Shown in pieces: positions 13,101-24,324 of a stretch of 64,000 nucleotides of DNA. Position 1 is the first letter of the stretch, and every line of letters begins with the position of its first letter. A program made the position numbers and the translations under genes. The notes below the pieces were generated by a model. The model was not told where the DNA came from and made no database searches. It saw nothing but the letters and a program-made list of their open reading frames with translations. This DNA comes from Alnus glutinosa (lineage: Eukaryota; Streptophyta; Magnoliopsida; Fagales; Betulaceae): positions 36,971,804-37,035,803 of the forward strand of contig NC_084888.1 in the NCBI RefSeq assembly GCF_958979055.1, read 5' to 3'.

Positions 13101-14692
13101 TTCACTCTCAAAAAACGCTTTTAGAGAGGAGGGGTGCCTATGGCTTATAAAGTCTTCAGGCTGTGCTTCTCTTGGCGATGCGGGACATTTTAACACGCCC
13201 GTTCACGTGTGACAACTTTGGCCATCGGGAGGGAAAGCCCCATCATCGTCCAAGGAACCTGCTCTGATACCATGTAAAAGTCTATGAGCCCTACTCACTC
13301 TCAAAAGACGCATTGAGAGAGGAGGGGTGTTCATGGCTTATAAAGTGTCCAGGTCATGTATCTTTTGGCGATGTTGGACACTTTATTAGGGGGATGTTGC
13401 CATGTGAAGGATGTCAAACAATCAACTTTCCAGATTTGGAAAAAGTTCCTCTTTTCTTTCACCTTTTGCTTTTGTTATTCAAGCATGATTGCATTTTTTG
13501 CATCTAATCAATGAAGGTGTAGATAATATAAGTTTATTTATAACTTTATTTTAATTTGTGTTATATGTGCTTGTGCAGGGAAAGAAGGAATGCTTTGCTT
13601 CGTGCCTCTTTGTTTGTTATGATTTAATTCGGCCGGACGTTGCTCTAGAACTTGCGTGGATGAACAATATGATCGACTTTGCTTTCCCATATCTGTTGCA
13701 GGTGATTTACTATATCATTTATACTTCAATTCCATTCTTTTTATGTTGGGCCTAAGCTTATGTTTAGGTGCTTTGTGTGCCTTGTCAAATGTGAGGTATT
13801 GAGCTTGTGCTTGGCACAGATCATTCGTGGATCTAGGGTTGGGTGTTACTGAATTATGTTTCTTTACTACATCATGCTTCTGTTGATTGATTTTTTTTTT
13901 TTTTTTTTTTATCATTCGAGATTGTGCTTTGCTAGTTAGAATTTTAGTTTTGTGTTGGGTACATGATTATGTCCCTTATTTACATTGGGTTTGGGGTGAA
14001 AAGGGTTGGTAAGAGTTTTATGCTTCTGTGATACCTTTTTTTTTTTTTTTTTTTTTTTTACAGTGGGGTGCTATAGAAACATGGACGTCCTATTTGAAAT
14101 CTGATTTACAATTAATCTCTCACCTTCTTTTCTTTCTTTTTGTAGTTCATTCGTGAGTACACTGGAAAAGTTGATGAGCTTGTTAAGGACAAAATTGAAG
14201 CTTTGATTGAGGTTAAGGCTAAAGAGAAGGAAGAGAAGGATGTAATGGCACAGCAGGTAATCATTTCAAGGCTGCTTTTTCTGTTGATGTATGATAAGTT
14301 TGGTCATTGTTCTGGGCTTTCCAGAGAGTAATTTTGTCATTTCTGCCGGTGCTATGGATTTTTTATAATTTCCGGGTGCTGATATTATTAAGCAACTCAA
14401 ATATTTTCCCAATTATATCTTTTAGCCGCCATGTTGACAGTCTCCCCCCCTTCTCTTTTGGCATTCTGTTCTTTTTTGTTTAACAATCGCGTTGGCTTTG
14501 ATTGATGTGATGTGTTTTCTGTTGCAGAACATGTATGCTCAGTTGCTGCCTCTTGCTTTGCCTGCACCTCCAATGCCAGGTATGGGAGGTGCACCGGGAA
14601 TGGGAGGATTTGCTCCACCACCCGGTATGGGTGGAATGGGTATGCCTCCCATGCCACCTTTTGGGATGCCTCCAATGGGGAGCAGCTACTGA
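1613..14692 (+). CDS. CHC: Clathrin heavy chain
   Basis: Clathrin heavy chain forms the three legs of the triskelion that coats vesicles at the plasma membrane and trans-Golgi. Coding exons: 1613-1657, 2064-2268, 2840-2928, 3046-3124, 3272-3399, 4079-4177, 4327-4435, 5478-5557, 5637-5864, 5951-6016, 6811-6927, 7540-7737, 7865-7981, 8094-8153, 8410-8496, 8703-8786, 8880-9014, 9113-9175, 9252-9356, 9436-9548, 9639-9891, 10006-10142, 10229-10507, 10596-11598, 11833-12318, 12418-12588, 12669-12854, 13579-13701, 14146-14256, 14528-14692. They sum to 5121 bases, phase-consistent, giving 1706 residues, against about 1705 in Arabidopsis CHC1. The N-terminal beta-propeller (from [15 protein letters not shown]), the linker, the long alpha-zigzag leg (exons 12-29) and a Pro/Gly/Met-rich tail ending MGSSY are all present. 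Every splice site is GT-AG. Exon 24 is unusually long at 1003 bases. The gene looks intact and functional. Confidence 0.97.
2300..2470. repeat. Tandem duplication in clathrin intron 2
   Basis: GCAGAATTGTGTGTGGAATT occurs at 2307 and again at 2398, each followed by related sequence ending in a GCGATCATA motif. It is a diverged two-copy tandem repeat of about 91 bases, wholly intronic. Confidence 0.6.
7099..7154. repeat. (TC)28 microsatellite in clathrin intron 11
   Basis: A pure TC dinucleotide run of about 56 bases inside the intron between 6927 and 7540. Likely length-polymorphic. Confidence 0.95.
13080..13410 (-). mobile_element. TRIM-like LTR element in clathrin intron 27
   Basis: Two direct repeats of about 130 bases begin TGTAAAAGTCTAT at 13080 and 13273 and align without gaps for over 100 bases. 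Between them, 13258-13272 reads on the minus strand as TGGTATCAGAGCAGG, an initiator Met tRNA primer-binding site placed right against the end of one repeat. Short LTRs, a tiny internal region and no coding sequence fit a non-autonomous TRIM in minus orientation. It is a fossil, moderately diverged, and sits in the intron 12855-13578, which is still bounded by good splice sites. Confidence 0.75.
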
Positions 14693-17112
14693 TATGCAGG
14701 CAAGTTGTTCAAGCTGAAGTTAATGATGTAAGTTTAGAGTATAGGGATGAGGGCAACCTATCAGTTATGGCATGCTTGTCTTTTTCATTCTGTGGGGGTT
14801 TTGGTGCCTCATTTTTTCCCTTGTTCTGATGGGGTGAAGGTGTAGTTTAAATAATGTCAATTGTTTTTTTGTCATAAGGGTGTGGATATGTGTTGTAATA
14901 TTCTTTTGGTAGCAGAGGCATTTTTTTGGCTGCCGTAGAGGGCAAGCTGTGGATTTTCTGTATTTTACTATTTTTCTTGTGGTCCAGGAATCGGTCAGTT
15001 ATAGTACAAAACAATTCTTATTGATCATCAACTCCCAGTTTGATATATTATGGCTATGTTTTGATTACGTGTATAGTCTGCTCTTATTCGTTTGAATGAT
15101 TATGTATTTAGTACAATGAAGGTGGTGACACCTGAATGAGTTTTTTTACGACCATAAAGAAGTATTTTGGTGGACCCATTTGAAAATTCTATTTACAGAG
15201 CATGTTTAACCTTATATATATATATATACCACTACTAAAACATGACATTTGCAACACATTTTCTGTACTTATTGTTTATTTAAATGTTTGATACTGTTTC
15301 CCTTCAGAGCGAATTGTTGTTGGAAAGGAATTCGAAAGACTATTGCGCAAGTAAATGTTTGCTTTTGTTTCCCGTCTGATTTATATGCGGCATTTCTGAA
15401 TGCTCTCTCTCTCTCTCTCATGGGACTGCCTTAGACTTAAGAGTATGCTTGGCCTTGCGATTTCACTTCAGAAGTTACTGGTTTGGTTTTGCTAATTCGC
15501 ATTAGAAGGTATTGGTACATGGGAACATCCTCCATGTGAGATGTGAGACTGCATTAGACTGAGTGTGTTCTTGGGCTCGCCACTTCGCATTAGAGGGTAC
15601 TGGTACATGGGAACATCCTCCACCATATGACTGCATTAGAGTTGGAATGCGTCTGGTGTTGCGATGTTTTTAAAACGAACGATTTTAAAAGTTGAATTAC
15701 AATTTTATAATATTCTTAATTGCATTTTCATAAACTGGGTTCCCTATTTTTTGAAGCCACATTTGTTTTTTTTTGGTAACAGAAACCACACATTTTGAAA
15801 CCATTAAATGATTCCAATACTCAATCCTTTTGTCCATTAAAATCTAGATTTTAAATACTCGTCAACCGTATAGCCAATTAAGACAAAAAAAAAAAAAAGG
15901 GGGTAAAAGAATTTGAATTTAAGCATTCAACCCTTGAAGTTGAAGAAATCTATGGCTCCTCTCTAGAATAACTTTATTGGGAAAGAGTTCCAAGTGAACT
16001 TGTGGGCAAAAGAAGGGTTTTCTTTAAAATTAAACGAACATTTTATTGGCAATTCATGGTTTCACTTATATAAAGCAAGCGATTATCAATTTTGGTTTCT
16101 ACTTCTAACAAAATTTTTGCCATAAATTCTTAACTTTAGGCTGAATGTAGGAAAATCTAATTTAATTTAAAGTACCAAGTTTTGAGAATTTCTAGTAGAT
16201 AGCTTGGAAATTTACGCATAAGTTTTTGAGAACTTCTTGTACAACGAATTTGTAGAACTTGAAAATTTCTTGCCGCAGTCTGACAACTTAGCCAAGCATA
16301 GGGAAAATTCGTTGTCTTTTTAATTTGTCCCATAAAGCACCTAATAAAATTCACAAATTGCACAAAAAGTATTTTCTTGTTTTCTGTATTGAGTTTGAAT
16401 TTCTCGCTCATCACCTTTTTTTTTTTTTCTTCATTCAAAGGGGGTATTTACCACTGCTAATTCTAATAGAGGTAAAAAGATGGGAGACGGTGAAAATGCT
16501 TCCAACCACTAAGTTTGAAGCAACCAATTTTGCACATATTGAGATCTTCAAAGTAGTCCACTCGCGGAAGAAGAGGAGTTGCTGGTGAACGTCGGCAATG
16601 GCCCAATCAGAGAGAGATTGAGAGGAGTTGATGGCAAGAATGGTGAGAAGAGTCTCATTTGATAATCAAAGAGCAGTAACCGTGATTAGCTGCCATAATG
16701 ACACCAAGTAGGGCGACAGGAAGCTAAACATTCTATTTTTATTCCACAAGTATCTCATAATTTGACGGTCCTAATCAATTTTTAATTTTAATTTTTTCTT
16801 TTTAATAATGATTGATCTAATAATTGATCGAAAAACTGTCACATAAGTATTGTGAGATAATTGTAGGTTAAAAAAGTAGTTTTGGACAGAGTTTTCCTCT
16901 AGACTAAAAACTTCTATTGACCCGGCCAGTATATAAAAATGACATGAATTCCTTGAACATATGAAAATTTCATGTTATTTTAATAGCAGAAATAAAGTTA
17001 GAATAAATTTTATTAAAAAAATATGCATTTTATATGTTATTAAAAAAAAAAAAGACACGTTATTTATTTATTTATTTTTAGATTAAATTGAAGTAACCTC
17101 CGACTCAATTTA
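14693..17112. other. Clathrin 3' region and intergenic DNA
   Basis: The first few hundred bases are the likely 3' untranslated region of the clathrin gene. The rest is AT-rich with poly-T and poly-A tracts and a diverged repeat at 15440-15665. Matching TATGCTTGGC ends near 15443 and 16300 (inverted) hint at an old inverted-repeat element, but the match is only about 11 bases. I see no gene. Confidence 0.5.
15440..15665. repeat. Diverged direct repeat
   Basis: The phrase TACATGGGAACATCCTCCA, preceded by TTCGCATTAGA, occurs at about 15513 and 15602. Each copy is followed by a GACTGCATTAGA motif. Unit length is near 90 bases. Function unknown. Confidence 0.6.
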
Positions 17113-17954
17113 TGCTCCGTTTGTTTCGGCGTAAAATGATTTCCAGAAAATGATTTCGGTATTTTACGGTGTTTGGTAGGGGTGAAAATAACGGTCAACG
17201 AAAATCATTTTCGGTTTGACCGTAAAACCTTCTTTAATTTTTGGAAAACGATTTACGGTTTTTAAAACCGTAAATCGTTTTCCAAAATTATATTCTTCGT
17301 CTTTACACGCACGTTTAATATTTGACTGTCCGAATCCGACATTAGTCGGTCGTTCGAAAATAGGCAGCACCGGAATCTGGCATCATCAAGTCACTGGAAT
17401 AATGCCGGCGTCGGAATCCGACCCCCGGAATACTGCCGGCTGCCGGAATCCGGCAACTGCGCCGAATGCCGGCGGAATCTGGCCATGGACAGAAACCGGC
17501 CGGAATCCCGCCTGATCTGACTGGATCCAGCCACTGATCCGGCCGGATCTGGCCAAAATGGCCGGGATCCGGCCGGATATGACCGGATCCGGACACTGAT
17601 CCGGCCAGATCTGGCCAAAATGGCCGGAATCCGGCCGGATATGACCGGATCCGGCCACTGATCCTGCCGAGATCTGGCCAAAATGACCGGATCCGGCCGG
17701 ATCTGACCGGGCCCGGAGGTTTCCTGCCGGAATCCGGCAATTTTGGCCTGATCCGGCCAAACATGTTCGCTGGATTTCGGCGACGGCGACCGGTCTTTGC
17801 CGGATTCCGGCGATAGTTGCATTTTCACTTTTCGTAATTTTTTCGTGCGAACCAAACGCCGAAAAATATTTTCGAGAAAATAATTTCTTTTGAAATTGAT
17901 TTCGTCAAAAATATTTTACGGCGGAAACCATTTTACGTCGAAACAAACGGAGCA
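17113..17954. mobile_element. PIF/Harbinger-like non-autonomous inverted-repeat element
   Basis: The ends are inverted copies beginning TGCTCCGTTTGTTTCGGCGT, and the similarity runs inward for over 100 bases (ATTTTC and TTTACGG stretches). A TTA trinucleotide flanks both sides (17110-17112 and 17955-17957), the target duplication typical of PIF/Harbinger. There is no transposase. The centre has been taken over by a GC-rich CCGG minisatellite, so it stands out from the AT-rich surroundings. A related copy lies at 35254-35971. Confidence 0.75.
17517..17710. repeat. CCGG-rich minisatellite, 62-63 bp unit
   Basis: The landmark CTGGCCAAAATG recurs at about 17549, 17611 and 17674, so the period is 62-63 bases with just over three copies. 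Each unit contains several CCGG and GATCC words. Long open frames of 124-154 codons on the minus strand here are by-products of the repeat and its GC content, not genes. Confidence 0.85.
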
Positions 17955-18157
17955 TTAAAAGAAATCTTTTTCGTTTCACTTTCAATCGAGTGGGATAAGG
18001 TGAGATGGGGTTAGTAGCCTAGTAGGTACCATTTCTCAAAAGGAAATGGTTTCCGTTGGGTGCCCCGGTATAATTACCTTCACTTTCAGGTAGGCCATCA
18101 CCATTTATTCACTCGCTACCTCATAGGCAAAATTAATTCGCTCAAAAATTAAACGTC

Positions 18158-21100
18158 ATGGCAATCTGGTTTCTGATTTGGGCTCTGATCACCGCTCTCT
18201 CAGCCTTTACTTTGAAGTTAGCTTTAGGCATAATCAGTGGCACAAGGAACAGAAACAGAGCCGTGGGGTTCTTCCATCCGTACACCAACGATGGCGGCGG
18301 CGGAGAGCGAGTGCTGTGGTGCGCCGTCAAAGCCATCCAAGAAGAAATCCCTGATCTCGACTGCGTCGTCTACACCGGCGACCACGACGCCTCGCCTCAG
18401 AGCTTGACGGCCCGGGCTGTCGATCGCTTCGGGGTCAAGCTGCTCTACCCACCTAAGGCACTCTCTCTTTCTCTCTGATTTATCATTTTGTGTGGAATGA
18501 TCTGTAACTATTAAAATTATCTTATTGAGGGTTTATACTTTTGGAACAATCGGTAATTCAATTGTCTATGATTATGGTGATTTTGGGTCGTTGTTCTTTG
18601 TTCATTTGGTGTTAGTAGCTCTTACAATACGCATTATCGGAAATATTACTGAGAGTTTGATCTTTGTGTTTTCTCTATTGCTGTTACCGTAAAGTCCTTG
18701 TATTATTTTAGTCTTCAATATCTTATATGCTCAGGTGGTGCATCTGTATAAAAGGAAGTGGATTGAAGAAACCACTTACCCTCACTTCACAATGATTGGT
18801 CAAAGTCTGGGTTCAGTCTATCTCTCATGGGAAGCTTTGTGCAAGTTTACCCCCATATATTATTTTGACACAAGCGGATATGCTTTTACTTATCCGCTTG
18901 CCCGAATGTTTGGATGCAAAGTTGTCTGCTACACACATTACCCTACTATCAGTTTAGACATGATATCTCGTGTTCGCGAACGGAGCTCAATGTATAACAA
19001 CGATGCCTTGATTGCACAGAGGTTTGTTTTCTAACTGTTTAGTTCATCACCCATCTTTTTGTATGCAGTCTTTGTGATAGCTGCCCCAAAGGGTATGTTT
19101 CAAATATTAGAACCATCTTTGTTTGTTTCCTCCTGTTATAGTGAAAAAGTAGACGATGATTATGATTGTGTGATGGTTACAAGGATTGAGCACTTAAAAG
19201 CCATGGCACAAATAGGAGTGAGGGAGGGAGGGTGGTAGGGAAGTTATTGCTCCTCGTGCATCTGCAGTGCATTAGATAGAATTCATACAATTCCTCCAAC
19301 TAGTGTTGATTTATTTGAGCATGGATTCGTTCTAAGACATGAACTCAAAAATGAATTTTAGACATTCTTTAGATTATCAAAATGTATCAAGCCTTTGTGC
19401 TGGGTACTTCCATGGAAAAGACAATTAATTGCACGTTCCCCTCTCCAAATATCCCAGAGGCGGGTTTTCCCTTCTTCCTCTTTTACCTTTTCCCTTCAAC
19501 GCATACTGGCAAGTGTATCTTCACATGCCCACATGGATTAATCATTATTGAACTTAAGTGTTTTAGCAAACTTAATGGTGTTTCGAGGTCCTTTATATGG
19601 CATTGCTGTTCTAAGCTGTCACCGATGGAGTGCTAGAGATCTTTTAGATTTCGAAATGCTCCTGCATGCGTCTTTCATAGATGGACAACTTTATTACTCG
19701 TTCTCCTGTTATGTGTTGATTGTAAAATTTTCTTATGATGTGGCAGCATTTGGCTATCCCGGTGCAAAATCATCTATTACACAATCTTTAGCTGGATGTA
19801 TGGGTTTGCAGGCTCTTGTGCGCACCTTGCAATGGTCAACTCTTCATGGACTGAGTCTCATATTGAAAAGATTTGGAAAATTTCTCACCGAACTAAGCGA
19901 GTCTATCCTCCTTGTGATACTTCAGGACTCCAGGTTTGTAATTTTTTGTTTCTTCAATCTAAGGATATTGTGTGCATTGTGGGGTTGAAAGGCCTTTGTA
20001 GTTTTTTATTTTTCTTATTTATTTATTTATTTATTACATTTTTTGGTTCAATTCTATTGGTCCAAATTTCTCCCTCTTTTTTTTTTCCCTTAATTATCAC
20101 GTGCATTCATGACGTATGATTTGACATGACTATTGATCTTAGCATTCAATTTTTATTCCTGCATATAAGTCATCATCTTATATTCTTGTTAAGTTGCTAT
20201 TAACCAAGTTTTGTAGGATTAGTCGCATCTTATTTTATTTTCTCAAACCAATATTGATACAGTGATGTTGGCGGCCTATTCTCTTCATTTTGACAATACT
20301 TTGAATACAATAATCCTCACCTTTTGTCAAAATTTTGATCCAAAAACATGTGGGGTTTAACAAGTTGCCATCCAAACAGGTTCTTCCTTTGGAAAGACCA
20401 TCTAAAAATCCAATAATTATATCCGTTGCTCAATTTCGTCCAGAGAAGGTGCGCATACTTGTATTATCCTTATGAATACAAGGTACTATGATTTTGATGG
20501 CGCATTTTTTGGGTCTTTTAAAGTTATTTCGCTTACTTCATAACTTGATTCTTTTGTCTCAGGCACACACTCTCCAACTTGAGGCTTTTTCAGTCGCCCT
20601 TAAAAAGTTAGATGCAGACTTGCCTAGACCGAAGCTTCAGTTTGTGGGTAGTTGTCGAAACAAATCAGACGAGGAAAGGCTGCAAAATTTGAAAAATAAA
20701 GCTATTGAACTAGAGGTGGATGGGGACGTGGAATTCTATAAGAATCTGATGTACAGGTTTGAGCCTGTCAAATTAGATATTGGATCCTTTATACGGCCAT
20801 ATTATGCAATGTGCAATTTTATGGATGCATGTGCATGATAACTTCTTTTCCTCTCTGAGGATGAAAAACCGTGCAATGTGGTGTAGTGTACATTTCATAT
20901 GCAGAAGTGGAAAATATTGCCAATTTGATGGGTTTCCCCCACTCAGGCTTGTCAGATGTATCACATAGCAATTGTCAGATTCATCTAGTTGAGGACGTGT
21001 GCTGTGCACGTAGTGGATTTGAAGATTAGTAGTGTTGCTGTCTCATTATGTGGAGGTTAATTAGATTATTGCTACACAACATGACCTTGCTTAAGCAGAT

Positions 21101-22105
21101 GAAGACAACTTGATTGTGCTTCTTAGTGTTGAAAAATCAAATGGTTTAAATTAATAGCAACCGTGACTGTCTAGATCTTCTGTGCAAAACCAACTTATAT
21201 GGAATGGGTATGTCACCCCTTTTATGGCTTTATGACGGTGCAGATTATGCTAATACTCAGCATAGAATCAACCTTATGTGGAGCAGCATTTGATTAAGAA
21301 ATTGGTAACTTTGCTTTTCCACTTAAGTCTCAAATAATCCTTGGGTGGTTGGGGGAAGCCCATGCTATGCTTTATAAAATACGTTTAGGTGGGCTGATTG
21401 ACGTAAAGGAATTAATCAAGCTGCATCAAATAATATCTGTAATTCATAACTCCCATTAATTTTTCATTAGGCAGTAAAGCATGGTGGATTGGCACTGAAG
21501 TGGTGGATTTCTTTATAATGGTTTTAGTACTCAAGTATTTTTATAAGAAAATTTTCTTTAACTTAACATTGGTTAGTTTCTGTCTTGTGGATCTTTTATA
21601 CCTGTTTGATTTGTCTTTTCTGTCTTAGCATTGGTTTTTTCCTCACAATCTGCAGGGACTTGGTGAGACTTTTGGCTGGTGCTGTTGCAGGAATCCACTC
21701 CATGACAGACGAACATTTTGGCATAAGCGTCGTAGAGTATATGGCTGCAGGCGCAATCCCAATTGGTTAGCATCTTTTATGATTACCCATTTGAAAAGAA
21801 GACACCTTTCCACACTGTAGAAATGCTTTTACGTATATTTGTTGCTCATACTTTTCCTCTTCTCTTCAGCTCATAATTCCGCTGGACCAAAAATGGACAT
21901 TGTCTTAGAAGAAGATGGACAGCAAACAGGATTTCTTGCTTGCAGTGTGGAAGAATATGCAGATGCCATCCTAAAAATTATAAGGAAGCCCGAAACTGAG
22001 AGGCTCCAGATGGCTGCCGCTGCAAGGAGACGGGCAGGCAGATTTTCTGAGCAAAGATTTTATGAAGATTTCAAAGCTGCAATCCGGCCTATTCTGAGCA
22101 AATGA
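18158..22105 (+). CDS. ALG11: ALG11, GDP-Man:Man3GlcNAc2-PP-dolichol alpha-1,2-mannosyltransferase
   Basis: ALG11 adds the fourth and fifth mannoses to the lipid-linked N-glycan precursor on the cytosolic face of the ER. Coding exons: 18158-18457, 18735-19021, 19747-19933, 20380-20448, 20563-20756, 21656-21765, 21870-22105. Together they make 1383 bases, 460 residues, matching the plant family (Arabidopsis LEW3 is about 463). An N-terminal membrane anchor (about residues 3-25) is followed by the glycine-rich [17 protein letters not shown] motif of the GT-B N-domain. The C-domain has the GT4 donor-site signature around [19 protein letters not shown] in exon 6. Intron 1 begins with GC rather than GT (AAG then GCACTC); no GT donor keeps the conserved frame. 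All other introns are GT-AG. It looks intact. Confidence 0.95.
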
Positions 22106-23182
22106 TGGACTAATAACACATACAGCTTACTTGTAACTCAGAGCAGTGGACGGACATTTTTCGCCTTCTCTTTTATATTTTGGCCATTTAGTTGTAACCC
22201 GTTAATTGAAAGGTGGATGAAGTTTTGTTGTCAAAATGGCTAACGACATTTTTGATCTCCAATATAGTTGAATAAATCTCAATTATAATTGATCTCCACT
22301 ATGGCCTCATGGTTTAAATGGCCTGTGGCCTTTTATTAGTTACAGAACTTTTAATATCTCTAAAAGAAAAAATTTCTCTTTTTATCTATCTATAAATTAG
22401 TTTTCTTGATTATCTGGATTTGTGTTTTATTTTCTTCCGGATTGGGTGTCTCTTGTATATTAAGTGCTAATTTAGGTTTCGTTCTTCTACGCTTTTTAAT
22501 AAGATAGAATTACTTATAAAAAAAAAATTATTTAGAAAAATCTCTTATAATGTACTTGGCATTTTATGTGAATCATTTGATCTAATAGCCTTTGTTCAAT
22601 TTCAATCTTAATATCTCGGACTTCTTTGACCAAGCGAATTAATCAGAATTATGATTATTTTAAGAGTAATGTTATTCTTTAGACCTATTTATTTTATCAA
22701 CTGATATGGTGCGTTTTAAGTGATTTTTCTTTTTTTAAGTAGTTAATATGAAAAGTCATTTAAAATACGTTACATTAATTGATATGAAATGAGTCATAAA
22801 TGAGTATCGAAGAGTATCATTATTTTTAATTTATTATCAAAAAAGTAAGGAAAATAAATTCGAAACCAATATTTTGTTTCGAAGGAAAATTTCTTCTTTT
22901 AGGACCGGATTCGCCTGCTCGGCCCATGGACTCGGCCCATGGACACTTTTTTTTTTTTTTTTTTTCCCTGAGTAAGGCCAACGGACCCACTTACTCGTGC
23001 TTTAAAATCAGACTTATGGGCAGACTTAGGCCTGCTCCTTGTTAAATTGACAATGGGCTCAAGCTTAAATTATATGCAAAGTAGGGACAACGTAACATCA
23101 CGCGCTGAAAATGACGGTAGTTCTGACAACTTCTTATAGGTCCGGTCAGAGTCGATACAGATAAATTGATAATCTCCACTTA
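22106..23182. other. ALG11 3' region and AT-rich intergenic DNA
   Basis: The likely 3' untranslated region runs to about 22260. The remainder is AT-rich with a poly-T run near 22950. I see no gene. Confidence 0.5.
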
Positions 23183-24058
23183 AGCATTCTTAGTAGCTTT
23201 ATCAAATTTTACTCACTAAAGTAGCTAAAAATTACTTTCTCTATTCTGGTGAGTCACTTTTTTAAAATTCTCTCAGCAGCCTTACCATTTTAACTATTTA
23301 TTATCACTATTCCATTTAAATAATATTTTTTTCATATATCTTTATTTTTTCTCTATTTAATATTTTTATAAAGAATCCTTCGTATCTATGAAATAAGAAC
23401 ATTATCGTGTGAGAGAGATGGGAGATGGGAGAAGAAAATGAGAGAAAAAAAGAAAAAAGTGTGTTGATCATGTGAGAGAGAAAGGTGAAACAAAATTTGG
23501 TGAGTGAGTTGATAAGTGAATATTACTCATCGGAATTGGTGAGTAATTTCACTCATCAAAACTTTTTGGCATTCCTAGTAGCCTCATCAAAATAGCTTTT
23601 TAATTATTTTGGTGAGCCAATTTGATGAAAACACTAAAAAACCACTCCCAGCAGCTTCACTATTTTAACCAAAAAGTTTTGATGAGTGAAATTACTCACC
23701 AATTCTAATGAGTAAATATTCACTCACTAACTCACTCACCAAATTTTGTTTCACCTTTCTCTCTCACATGATCAGCATACTTTTTTTCTTTTTTCTCTCA
23801 TTTTCTTTTCCTATCTCCCATCTCTCTCACACGATAATATCATTTTTTCAAGGATACGAAGGATTCTTTGTAAAAATATTAAATAGAGAAATAATAAAAA
23901 AATCTAAAAAATTACTATTTAAATGGAATAGTGAATATTGACTAGTTAAAATTGTGAGGCTGTTGGAAAAATTTTAAAGTGGCTCACCAAAATAAAAATA
24001 AAAATAACTTTTAATTATTTTGGAGAGTAAAATTTAATGAGATTACTAAGAATGCTTT
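23183..24058. mobile_element. Large palindromic MITE-like element with an internal third copy of its end
   Basis: The outer ends are inverted: AAGCATTCTTAGTAG near 23182 is matched by its complement near 24050. The arms pair over several hundred bases (for example TTTGGTGAGTGAGTTGATAAGTGAA versus its complement near 23710, and GAGAGAGATGGGAGATGGGAG versus its complement near 23815). In the middle, about 23567-23665, lies a further forward copy of the left end (GGCATTCCTAGTAGCCTCATC, then CAGCAGCTTCAC). The order is therefore A-B-A'-B(inverted)-A(inverted). No transposase and no convincing target duplication were found. Confidence 0.75.
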
Positions 24059-24148
24059 TGAGTTAGGGGTAACCACGATACAGACACTTTCTTTCTCTTC
24101 CCCTCTACTATTCTAATAACACCTGTATATACTTTCCTCAACCTCCTC

Positions 24149-24204
24149 CACGTGTAACTTCTATTAACCCACTATCTTTAACTCTCCTCAACCTCCTCCA
24201 CGTG
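24149..24204 (+). promoter_or_regulatory. Duplicated G-box upstream of the plastid protein gene
   Basis: CTCAACCTCCTCCACGTG occurs twice, 50 bases apart, with CACGTG cores at 24149-24154 and 24199-24204. They lie about 120-175 bases before the start codon at 24325. CACGTG is bound by bZIP and bHLH (PIF, HY5-type) factors, so light or ABA control is plausible but inferred. Confidence 0.5.
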
Positions 24205-24324
24205 GTCCTATCAACTTCTGATCATCATCTCCATTCGATTACAGGCCACCCACCTAATTGTCCCAGGCACAGTTTCACTCAGAGCTCTGTCTCTCTTCAT
24301 GGTTGAGCCTCAAACGACCATAAG

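Noticed and set aside
15443-16300. An 860-bp inverted-repeat transposon
   Set aside because: Only about 11 bases match at the ends and no target duplication was found.
17342-17855. Long minus-strand open frames of 124-154 codons
   Set aside because: They follow the CCGG minisatellite in three frames at once, so they are a composition artefact.
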